Shown piece after piece: positions 1-5,394 of a stretch of 5,441 nt of DNA. The first letter of the stretch is position 1. The number at the start of each line of letters is the position of its first letter. The notes below the pieces were generated by a model. The model saw only the letters and a program-made list of their open reading frames with translations. It had not been told where the DNA came from and did not search any database. The stretch covers positions 4,568 through 10,008 of the forward strand of contig DKEG01000041.1 in assembly GCA_002452095.1 (NCBI GenBank), read 5' to 3'. This stretch comes from Bacteroidales bacterium UBA6828 (GTDB taxonomy: Bacteria; Bacteroidota; Bacteroidia; Bacteroidales; Paludibacteraceae). The translations under genes were made by a program, and so were the position numbers.

Positions 1-27
1 ACGTAGAAAGAAAAGGCTTTTACAATG

Positions 28-83
28 GGTATATGCCGCTGTTTTATGCAGAATATACACTTTTTATGCATTCGGCATACATC
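28..83. repeat. Direct repeat nested inside an inverted repeat, in the upstream intergenic region
   Basis: The 9-bp sequence TTTTATGCA occurs at 42-50 and again at 62-70, a period of exactly 20 bp (about two helical turns). The pair is flanked by the 7-bp inverted repeat TATGCCG (32-38) / CGGCATA (73-79). After one mismatch the inverted repeat extends outward by GGT (28-30) against ATC (81-83), with one G-T wobble. The rest of 1-134 is AT-rich and shows no convincing gene; short open frames there have no recognisable protein. An operator or an untranslated-region structure is possible, but nothing ties it to a regulator and chance is not excluded. Confidence 0.4.
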
Positions 84-134
84 AACTTTGCACAAATATG
101 TTGTCCGAAAAAGTGTAGCAATATGATTCATTGT

Positions 135-166
135 GTTGTACAATCTGTAGAATTTGCGTACCTTTG
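135..166 (+). promoter_or_regulatory. Bacteroidota-type promoter for the methyltransferase gene
   Basis: A perfect match to the Bacteroidota -7 consensus TAnnTTTG is seen as TACCTTTG at 159-166. It is preceded by GTTG (135-138), a 3/4 match to the -33 box TTTG, with a 20-nt spacer. Transcription would start near 170-174, leaving a leader of about 20 nt before the ATG at 193. The -33 box overlaps the 8-bp palindrome TTGTACAA at 136-143. The promoter lies inside the longest possible reading frame, which begins at TTG 154; this argues for the downstream start. Confidence 0.6.
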
Positions 167-192
167 CGCTACTATTCGAAAACGCATCGGGT

Positions 193-1332
193 ATGATAGA
201 TGTAGAACAATTGGCATTGCAACGGAGTCGTTATCCCGATATGTCGGATGACGATTTCCGCTTTATGCTGCAGCAGGTGGACGGACGGCAGCGTACCGCC
301 CGCAAACTGCCTGCATTTGCCGCTTTGGACGATTGGTGGTATCCTGTTCGTCTGTCGTGCGAACAATGCTCTTCGGAGGCTGCTGCGCGCTACAAAGCCG
401 CGCTTGCCGCTACGCACCCGCTTTTGCAAAAGCAAACTTCGGTATGCACCGACCTGACAGGTGGCTACGGGGTGGATTCGTATTTCTTCGGACAGACTTT
501 CGGACGGGTGGATTACGTGGAGCGGAATGAGGAACTATGCCGTATTGCTACGCATAATTTCACACAATATGCGCCCCATATACATATACATAATATGGAA
601 GCAGAGGCGTATCTTTCGGATATGATGCCGTGCGACCTGCTCTTTGTCGATCCGGCACGGCGCAACCGCAACGGCGGAAAAGTGTTCCGTTTGGAGGATT
701 GCGAACCTAACTTGGTAACGCTCCTCCCGCTTTTGCAGCAAAAGGCAAAAGGGCTGATGTTCAAACTCAGTCCGATGCTCGATATTACAGCGGCTTTGCG
801 TGCTTTGTCCGCCGCTGCTTGGGATACGTATGTGGTGGCGGTGGAAAATGAGGTGAAAGAGGTGTTGCTGCTTTCTGCTTTCGATAGCGAACCCAGGCTG
901 ACCGCCGTTGATTTGCCTCCACAATGGCAGGCGGGGCAACCATACAAGGCATTGACAGTCTCTCTTTTAGATGAGCAACGGGCAGTGCCGGCGATGACAA
1001 ACACTATCCAACGTTATATCTACGAACCCAATGCCGCCATACTCAAAGCAGGGCTGTACAACTATGTGAGTGCGCATTTCTCTATAGCCAAGTTATCGCC
1101 CAATACCCACCTCTATACATCCGATGAGTTGATAGCGGACTTCCCCGGACGGGTATGGGAGACCTGTACGCCCGACGAACCATTGCGGCAGTGCAATATC
1201 GTAACCCGCAATTACCCTCTCTCGCCCGACCAACTGAAAAAGAAACTCAAAGTACGCGATGGGGGCGAGTGGTATGTGATAGCCGCCAGGCTGGGAAACA
1301 AACCTGTTTATGTTACCGCCAAACGGGTATAA
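193..1332 (+). CDS. Class I SAM-dependent methyltransferase with C-terminal THUMP-like domain (PG_1098 family)
   Basis: Predicted cytoplasmic 379-residue methyltransferase, probably acting on RNA; the substrate is not known. An N-terminal segment (about 1-80) carries the family-like stretch LSCEQCSSEAAARYKA near 54-69. A Rossmann SAM-binding core follows: motif I is DLTGGYGVD (87-95), the acidic end of strand 2 is YVERNEEL (108-115), and a motif IV-like VDPARR lies at 152-157, where D153-P154 would sit at the active site. The last 75 or so residues, including RNYPLS and LKKKLKVRDGGEWY, match from memory the THUMP-like domain of the Porphyromonas gingivalis PG_1098 group. THUMP relatedness suggests an rRNA or tRNA target, which is inference. 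The gene stands alone between its own promoter and the rplU promoter. The start is uncertain: TTG at 154 would add 13 residues that could extend the N-terminal helix, but the promoter at 135-166 overlaps it, so ATG 193 is preferred. Confidence 0.85.
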   Translation: MIDVEQLALQRSRYPDMSDDDFRFMLQQVDGRQRTARKLPAFAALDDWWYPVRLSCEQCSSEAAARYKAALAATHPLLQKQTSVCTDLTGGYGVDSYFFGQTFGRVDYVERNEELCRIATHNFTQYAPHIHIHNMEAEAYLSDMMPCDLLFVDPARRNRNGGKVFRLEDCEPNLVTLLPLLQQKAKGLMFKLSPMLDITAALRALSAAAWDTYVVAVENEVKEVLLLSAFDSEPRLTAVDLPPQWQAGQPYKALTVSLLDEQRAVPAMTNTIQRYIYEPNAAILKAGLYNYVSAHFSIAKLSPNTHLYTSDELIADFPGRVWETCTPDEPLRQCNIVTRNYPLSPDQLKKKLKVRDGGEWYVIAARLGNKPVYVTAKRV

Positions 1333-1341
1333 CCCCTTGGA

Positions 1342-1374
1342 AAAATGGAGGTTAATGGCAAATTCCTGCATTTT
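1342..1374 (+). terminator. Weak terminator-like hairpin after the methyltransferase gene
   Basis: The arms AAAATG (1342-1347) and CATTTT (1369-1374) pair. They continue after a G-G mismatch as AGG (1349-1351) / CCT (1365-1367), closing a 13-nt loop. The hairpin starts 10 bases after the stop codon, where a terminator is expected. The stem is AT-rich and the only T run is the four T residues of the 3' arm, so termination would be weak or factor-assisted. Confidence 0.3.
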
Positions 1375-1387
1375 AACGGCTCGCAGA

Positions 1388-1419
1388 TTTGTGTATATCA
1401 ATAAAAAGTTGTAATTTTG
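1388..1419 (+). promoter_or_regulatory. Consensus Bacteroidota promoter for rplU-rpmA
   Basis: A full -33 box TTTG (1388-1391) and a full -7 box TAATTTTG (1412-1419, fitting TAnnTTTG) are separated by 20 nt. Transcription should begin near 1425, giving an unusually long leader of about 125 nt before rplU. A strong promoter fits a ribosomal protein operon. Confidence 0.75.
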
Positions 1420-1425
1420 CACGCT

Positions 1426-1550
1426 TTTTCGGGTTCGGGCTCACAAAAGTCGCCATAGGCAGCGTATGAAATCAATGCAAAAACATTATTAGCAGCGTCA
1501 AAGACCTATCAAGCCGCCCCGCACGATGTAATTTAATAAAAATTGTGATA
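1426..1550 (+). promoter_or_regulatory. Long rplU 5' leader with possible nested RNA helices
   Basis: This stretch is transcribed but contains no plausible gene. Three complementary segments nest in order: CGGG (1436-1439) with CCCG (1518-1521), ATAGG (1455-1459) with CCTAT (1505-1509), and AATG (1474-1477) with CATT (1484-1487) around a CAAAAA loop. The 7-mer GCAGCGT also occurs twice, at 1459-1465 and 1492-1498. Ribosomal protein operons, including L21 operons in Firmicutes, often carry autoregulatory leaders, so this is a candidate. The helices are short and could arise by chance. The last 20 or so bases before the start are A/T-rich and unstructured, as is usual before Bacteroidota genes. 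Confidence 0.3.
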
Positions 1551-1868
1551 ATGTACGCAATTGTAGAAATGAAAGGTCAGCAGTTCAAAGTAGAGGCTGG
1601 CAAAAAGTTGTTCATCAACCGTATGGACACCGAGAAAGGTGTCGAGGTTGTGTTCGACAACGTGTTGCTCGTTGATAACGACGGCAACATCACAGTAGGT
1701 GCTCCGTATGTAGAGGGAGCAAAGGTAGTATGCGAAGTGCTCGACAACGAGTGCCGCGGTGAGAAAATCTTGGTTTTCCACAAAAAACGTCGCAAAGGCT
1801 ATCGTAAATTGAACGGTCATCGTCAGGACTTGACGAATATCGTAGTAAAAGAAATCGTAATCGCTTAA
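1551..1868 (+). CDS. rplU: 50S ribosomal protein L21 (bL21)
   Basis: A 105-residue structural protein of the large ribosomal subunit that binds 23S rRNA; E. coli L21 has 103 residues. The N-terminus MYAIVEMKGQQFKVEAGKK is the classic L21 opening, followed by V-x-F-x-x-VLLV near 29-38. The C-terminal part is rich in Lys and Arg (HKKRRKGYRKLNGHRQ), which contacts rRNA. A GTG two codons upstream (1545) is in frame, but family alignment places the start at ATG 1551. There is no clear Shine-Dalgarno site; the upstream region is A/T-rich. rpmA follows after 17 bases, the usual rplU-rpmA pairing, so both are expected to be co-transcribed from the promoter at 1388-1419. Confidence 0.97.
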   Translation: MYAIVEMKGQQFKVEAGKKLFINRMDTEKGVEVVFDNVLLVDNDGNITVGAPYVEGAKVVCEVLDNECRGEKILVFHKKRRKGYRKLNGHRQDLTNIVVKEIVIA

Positions 1869-1885
1869 AGAAAGGAACAGAGATT

Positions 1886-2149
1886 ATGGCACATAAGAAA
1901 GGTGTTGGTAGTTCTAAGAACGGCCGTGAATCAGAAAGCAAACGACTTGGCGTAAAGATCTGGGGCGGACAATTCGCTAAAGCAGGTAATATCATCGTAC
2001 GCCAGCGCGGTACGGTACACAACCCCGGTGAGAATATGGGTATGGGTAGCGACCACACGCTCTACGCTTTGGTAGATGGTGTGGTTACATTCCGCAGAAA
2101 GAAAAACAATAAATCCTACGTCTCTATCCGGCCGATAGCAGAGGCTTAA
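1886..2149 (+). CDS. rpmA: 50S ribosomal protein L27 (bL27)
   Basis: An 87-residue large-subunit protein whose flexible N-terminus reaches the peptidyl transferase centre and helps position tRNA. The opening MAHKKGVGSSKNGRES, then SKRLGVK, GNIIVRQRGT and MGSDHTLYALVDG, are diagnostic of L27. The protein begins directly with MAHKK, so it lacks the cleavable N-terminal extension found in Firmicutes L27. The basic C-terminal strand (FRRKKNNKSYVSI) resembles Porphyromonas-type L27, from memory. An AAAGGA purine run lies about 10 bases before the ATG and could act as a weak ribosome site. It sits 17 bases after rplU in the same transcript, and a strong hairpin begins 27 bases after its stop. Confidence 0.97.
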   Translation: MAHKKGVGSSKNGRESESKRLGVKIWGGQFAKAGNIIVRQRGTVHNPGENMGMGSDHTLYALVDGVVTFRRKKNNKSYVSIRPIAEA

Positions 2150-2175
2150 TCGGCGAGAGAAACAGGTGTATTTTG

Positions 2176-2224
2176 ATTTCTCCTACCGGTTGCTTCGGCA
2201 ATTCGGCAGGAGAAATTTGTTTTT
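2176..2224 (+). terminator. UUCG-capped hairpin with T tract between rpmA and serS (terminator or attenuator)
   Basis: A perfect 9-bp stem pairs ATTTCTCCT (2176-2184) with AGGAGAAAT (2208-2216). After one A-C mismatch it continues as CCGG (2186-2189) with TCGG (2203-2206, one G-T wobble). After a single bulged T it ends in TTGC / GCAA (2190-2193 / 2198-2201), closed by the very stable tetraloop TTCG (2194-2197). The T-rich tract TTTGTTTTT (2216-2224) follows directly. This has the form of an intrinsic terminator for rplU-rpmA. No consensus promoter is visible between it and serS, so it may allow partial read-through or act as an attenuator. Confidence 0.75.
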
Positions 2225-2240
2225 AACAAGAAGTAAAATT

Positions 2241-3617
2241 ATGCTAACGCTAAAACAGATCTACGACGATAAAGAGAAAGTAATCGCCGGATTGGAGAAA
2301 AAACATTTCGACGGTGCACGCGAAGCCATTGAACAGGTTATCGCACTGGATGCCGAGCGCAAAGCCGCCCAGCAGAAGAAAGATGCTGCGGCTGCCGAGA
2401 TGAACAAAATATCGAAATCTATCGGTATGCTGATGGCACAAGGCAAGAAAGACGAAGCAGGGCAAGCCAAGGCGCAGACCGGTACCCTCAAACAGGATAT
2501 TGCCGCCTACGACGAGCAGATGGCAAAAGCCGAACAGGCACAGCGCGACTTGCTGCTGACTATCCCGAATGTACCGTATGAACTGGTGCCGCAGGGAGCA
2601 AGTGCTGAAGATAACCTCGCTGTCAAAGTAGGCGGGTTCATCACAGGTGCGCGCCTGAAAGTGCTGGAGCAGGACAATGCTTTGGCTTTCTCTGCCGAAG
2701 GTGCCGCTATCGCTCTGCGCGACTGGCCTTCTGAAGAAAACCCCGAGCCTGCCAATGCCAAACTGCCCCACTGGGAGTTGGCAAAGAAATACAATCTGAT
2801 TGATTTCGACCTCGGAGTGAAAATCTCAGGCGCAGGTTTCCCTGTCTATATCGGTCAGGGCGCACGTCTGCAACGCGCACTAATCAACTTCTTCCTTGCC
2901 GAGGCGAACAAGGCAGGCTATACCGAGATCATGCCGCCAACGGTAGTGAACCAGGCAAGCGGGTATGGTACGGGGCAACTGCCCGACAAAGAGGGACAGA
3001 TGTACCACTGCGAGGTGGACGACCTGTATCTCATCCCGACGGCAGAGGTGCCGGTTACGAACCTTTACCGCGATGTAATCATCGACGAGGACAAACTGCC
3101 TATCAAGAACTGCGCTTATACCGAGTGTTTCCGCCGTGAGGCAGGGTCGTATGGTAAGGACGTGCGCGGTCTGAACCGTCTGCACGAGTTCTCGAAGATT
3201 GAGATTGTTCGTATCGATACCCCCGAACATAGTGATGTCAGCCACAAGGAGATGTTGGCGCATGTAGAAGGTCTGCTCAAGAAACTGGAATTGCCCTATC
3301 GTATCTTGCGTCTGTCGGGTGGCGATATGTCGTTCACAGCGGCTATCTGTTACGACTTTGAGGTCTATTCAGAGGCACAGCACCGCTGGCTGGAAGTTTC
3401 CTCTACATCGAATTTCGATACCTATCAGGCAAACCGTCTCCACTGCCGCTATCGTAGTGCTGCTGACAAGAAAGTGGCTATCGCACATACGTTGAATGGT
3501 TCGGCACTGGCTCTGCCGCGTATTGTGGCAGCCCTGTTGGAGAACAACCAGACCGAAGACGGTATCCGTATTCCAGCAGCCCTACAGCCGTTCTTTGGCA
3601 GCGATATGATCCGCTGA
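2241..3617 (+). CDS. serS: Seryl-tRNA synthetase (SerRS, class II)
   Basis: Cytoplasmic enzyme that joins serine to tRNA-Ser, and to tRNA-Sec where present, using ATP. The 458-residue protein starts MLTLKQIYDDKEKV. Residues about 28-105 are the Ala/Lys/Glu-rich antiparallel coiled-coil arm that grips the long variable arm of tRNA-Ser. The class II core follows: motif 1 around MPPTVVN (231-237), the serine-binding loop TAEVPVT (267-273), motif 2 with CFRREAGSYG (296-305), and motif 3 with NGSALALPR (419-427) plus LEN. An in-frame GTG at 2166 would add 25 residues, but that region is the hairpin at 2176-2224 and family alignment begins at ATG 2241. The linker between arm and core (about 133-175) is some 30 residues longer than in the Bacteroides SerRS I recall. 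Both the catalytic core and the tRNA arm appear intact. Confidence 0.97.
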   Translation: MLTLKQIYDDKEKVIAGLEKKHFDGAREAIEQVIALDAERKAAQQKKDAAAAEMNKISKSIGMLMAQGKKDEAGQAKAQTGTLKQDIAAYDEQMAKAEQAQRDLLLTIPNVPYELVPQGASAEDNLAVKVGGFITGARLKVLEQDNALAFSAEGAAIALRDWPSEENPEPANAKLPHWELAKKYNLIDFDLGVKISGAGFPVYIGQGARLQRALINFFLAEANKAGYTEIMPPTVVNQASGYGTGQLPDKEGQMYHCEVDDLYLIPTAEVPVTNLYRDVIIDEDKLPIKNCAYTECFRREAGSYGKDVRGLNRLHEFSKIEIVRIDTPEHSDVSHKEMLAHVEGLLKKLELPYRILRLSGGDMSFTAAICYDFEVYSEAQHRWLEVSSTSNFDTYQANRLHCRYRSAADKKVAIAHTLNGSALALPRIVAALLENNQTEDGIRIPAALQPFFGSDMIR

Positions 3618-3636
3618 CAGTTTGTGTTAAAGTGAT

Positions 3637-3674
3637 AAAAAGACCGCTCTATATGCAATAGGGCGGTCTTTTTT
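3637..3674 (+). terminator. Strong intrinsic terminator of serS
   Basis: The 5' arm 3637-3652 (AAAAAGACCGCTCTAT) pairs along its whole length with 3658-3673, with a single U-G wobble, around the 5-nt loop ATGCA. The GC core GACCGC / GCGGTC is followed by a run of seven T residues (3669 onward, preceded by TC). It starts 20 bases after the serS stop. The A run on the 5' side means the reverse strand also carries a T tract. Confidence 0.92.
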
Positions 3675-3804
3675 TATTTCTATTTGGCGAGAAAAAGAAT
3701 ATAAAAATAGTGGAATATGGAATAATGGCACTGTATTTGTCGCAATTTGGAATATACGGACATAGGTTCGTATAACCAATTATTAACCTCTAAATTCTAT
3801 GTGT

Positions 3805-4890
3805 ATGAAACGTATTTTTCTTCTTATGGGCATAGCCCTATCGATGGTATTCTTTCACCGGTCGGATGTACAGGCATGTACGGGTATTACTTTGCGCACG
3901 CAGCAGGGCGAGGTGGTTACAGCACGCACCATTGAATGGGCGGCAGAGGCATTGCATAGCGGATATGTGGTAGTGCCGCGCGGGCATAAGCAGCAGTCTT
4001 TCTTGCCCGATGGTACACAGAACGGCAAACGTTTTACAGCCAGATACGGCTATGTGGGGCTAACCGTAGAGCAACCCGAGTTTGTTATGAACGGAATGAA
4101 CGAAGCCGGATTGGAAGCGGGGTTGTTCTATTTCCCTGCGTATGGGCAGTATGAGACCTATGATGAAGCATTGAAAGCACAGACGATAAGCGATTTCCAA
4201 TTGGTGGCATGGATACTGAGCAGTTTCAAAACCGTAGATGAAGTGAAAACCGCTTTGCCGTTGATACGTGTGGTGGGGATAGACCCGCGCAGTTCTACCG
4301 TCCATTGGCGGGTAACAGAGCCAAGCGGGCGGCAGATTGTGATAGAGATAACGGACGGGCAAGTACATTTCTATGAGAATACGCCGGGTGTGCTGACCAA
4401 TGCGCCGGGATTCGAGTGGCATCTGACCAACTTGAACAATTACATCAACCTGTCTACCGGCACAATCAACACACGCAGGGTGGGCGACCTCACGCTTACT
4501 GCCTTTGGCGGAGGCGGAGGATTGCACGGTATCCCCGGTGATATGACTCCCCCTTCGCGTTTCGTGCGGGCGGCTTTCTTCCAGGCATCGGCACCCAAAC
4601 TGACCACTCCCGAAGAAACGGTAACGGAGGCTTTCCATATACTCAACAATTTTGATATACCTGTTGGTGTGCAGTTTGCTGACGGGCAAACGGTTGCCGA
4701 CATACCGAGTGCCACCCAATGGACGATTGCGTGCGACCTGCATGGGAGGCGGCTTTACTACCGCACAATGTATAACTCGACCATACGCTGTATAGATTTG
4801 AGCAAAATCAATTTCCGCAAGGTGAAATACCAATCAGCACCATTGGATAAAGAGCAGAAACAACCCATAGAACAGGTGGTGATACAATAG
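3805..4890 (+). CDS. Secreted choloylglycine hydrolase-family (linear amide C-N) hydrolase; bile salt hydrolase or penicillin V acylase-like
   Basis: Predicted periplasmic Ntn-hydrolase of 361 residues that cleaves a linear amide: conjugated bile salts, penicillin V, or another N-acyl substrate. Residues 1-24 form a signal peptide: KR, a hydrophobic core near 4-17, and VQA before Cys25. Cleavage there exposes Cys25 as the N-terminal nucleophile (Cys2 in bile salt hydrolase numbering). Other family positions are present: Arg41 in ARTIEW, Asn99 in MNEAGL, Asn199 in VLTNAPGF followed by TNLNNY, and Arg252 in PPSRFVR. The usual Asp near position 21 is Glu44, which I recall as common in the Gram-negative Bacteroides branch. 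An ATG at 3799 would only add Met-Cys; 3805 gives the cleaner signal peptide. The gene is a single transcription unit: the serS terminator lies upstream and a hairpin downstream. Sequence alone does not separate bile salt hydrolase from penicillin acylase activity. Confidence 0.9.
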   Translation: MKRIFLLMGIALSMVFFHRSDVQACTGITLRTQQGEVVTARTIEWAAEALHSGYVVVPRGHKQQSFLPDGTQNGKRFTARYGYVGLTVEQPEFVMNGMNEAGLEAGLFYFPAYGQYETYDEALKAQTISDFQLVAWILSSFKTVDEVKTALPLIRVVGIDPRSSTVHWRVTEPSGRQIVIEITDGQVHFYENTPGVLTNAPGFEWHLTNLNNYINLSTGTINTRRVGDLTLTAFGGGGGLHGIPGDMTPPSRFVRAAFFQASAPKLTTPEETVTEAFHILNNFDIPVGVQFADGQTVADIPSATQWTIACDLHGRRLYYRTMYNSTIRCIDLSKINFRKVKYQSAPLDKEQKQPIEQVVIQ

Positions 4891-4893
4891 AGA

Positions 4894-4931
4894 AAGGGCT
4901 GCTTACGATAAGGTAGGCAGCCCTTGTTGTT
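4894..4931. terminator. Shared hairpin terminator between the convergent hydrolase and secG genes
   Basis: GGGCTGC (4896-4902) pairs with GCAGCCC (4917-4923). The stem continues inward as TTAC (4903-4906) with GTAG (4913-4916, one U-G wobble), giving 11 bp around a 6-nt loop; two A-T pairs extend it outward. On the + strand a T/G-rich tail (TTGTTGTTTT, from 4924) follows, which suits the hydrolase transcript. On the minus strand the tail is TTTCTCTATT, a poorer T tract, so termination of secG may be less efficient. It begins 3 bases after the hydrolase stop and ends about 18 bases before the secG stop. Confidence 0.8.
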
Positions 4932-4948
4932 TTGTGAGAGGTGTAGAA

Positions 4949-5311
4949 TTACTCTGCAGGTTCGTCAGTTGCAGGTGCGCTTTCCGGGGTGAAATCAGCA
5001 GCGGGAGCAGCAGTCTGCTGCATAGCATCGGCAGCCTCTTCCACCTGCTTGGTGATTTGGCTCTCGTTGGCATTGTCCTGATGCTGTTTGCCTTGGCTGA
5101 AACCTACTGCAGCAATGCTCAAAACTACAATAATAGCGATGAGCGTCCATGTGGTTTTCTCCAGAAAGTCAGCCGTCTTTGGCGCACCCATCACTTGGTT
5201 TCCGCCTGCGAAACTGTTTGCCAATCCGCCGCCTTTGCTGTTCTGTACGAGTACCAACAAGGTCAGCAGTATGGCTGCAATAACGATAAGAATGGTAAGA
5301 AAAATATACAT
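4949..5311 (-). CDS. secG: Preprotein translocase subunit SecG
   Basis: Inner-membrane subunit of the SecYEG channel that assists SecA-driven protein export. The 120-residue protein has a first transmembrane helix at about 2-22, the conserved cytoplasmic loop with VQNSKGGGL (22-30), NSFAGG (32-37) and GAPKTADFLEKTTW (42-55), and a second helix at about 55-72. Residues 73-120 form a hydrophilic, acidic tail rich in Ala, Pro and Glu, typical of Bacteroidota SecG and longer than the E. coli tail. The start ATG (5309-5311 read on the minus strand) matches the family opening directly before the first helix. It has its own consensus promoter at 5363-5394, leaving a leader of about 45 nt. It converges on the hydrolase gene with 58 bases between stop codons. 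Confidence 0.95.
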   Translation of the reverse strand: MYIFLTILIVIAAILLTLLVLVQNSKGGGLANSFAGGNQVMGAPKTADFLEKTTWTLIAIIVVLSIAAVGFSQGKQHQDNANESQITKQVEEAADAMQQTAAPAADFTPESAPATDEPAE

Positions 5312-5362
5312 AGTAGTTTATCAATTAATTTTCAATTCAGGGCTATACACCATAGCAGTGTG

Positions 5363-5394
5363 CAAAGGTACTGCTTTTTTTTGATACTTACAAA
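5363..5394 (-). promoter_or_regulatory. Consensus Bacteroidota promoter for secG
   Basis: Read on the minus strand, a full -33 box TTTG (5394-5391) and a full -7 box TACCTTTG (5370-5363) are separated by 20 nt. The spacer contains a run of eight A residues. Transcription should start near 5357, about 45 bases before the secG ATG. The layout and spacer length match the rplU promoter. Confidence 0.75.

Noticed and set aside
11..21. AAAAGGCTTTT palindrome near the left edge as a terminator of an upstream gene.
   Set aside because: The arms leave only one base for a loop, so it cannot form a hairpin, and there is no T tract beyond it.
93..121. Possible divergent minus-strand promoter (CATATTTG with TTG upstream) for a gene to the left of the window.
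   Set aside because: There is one mismatch in the -7 box, the spacer is 18 nt, and no gene start is visible inside the window on that side.
33..251. Small + strand open frame of 72 codons before and overlapping the methyltransferase start.
   Set aside because: The translation resembles no known protein, it overlaps the promoter and the start of a well-supported gene, and its extent fits chance.
1459..1498. Repeated GCAGCGT in the rplU leader as a possible CRISPR-like or mobile element repeat.
   Set aside because: There are only two 7-bp copies, with no further repeats, no terminal inverted repeats and no associated genes.
2166..2240. N-terminal extension of SerRS from GTG 2166.
   Set aside because: The extra 25 residues are encoded by the hairpin and its T tract, and known SerRS proteins begin at the equivalent of MLTLKQI.
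3732..3770. Possible promoters for the hydrolase: TGTATTTG (3732-3739), GCAATTTG (3742-3749) and TAGGTTCG (3763-3770).
   Set aside because: Each deviates from TAnnTTTG, and none has a -33 TTG at 19-21 nt; for TAGGTTCG the nearest TTTG gives a 23-nt spacer. The real promoter is likely in 3679-3790 but cannot be placed.
4060..4833. Long minus-strand open frame of 257 codons opposite the hydrolase gene.
   Set aside because: It is antisense to a gene with clear catalytic motifs, and its translation shows no recognisable domain; it is a shadow of codon bias.
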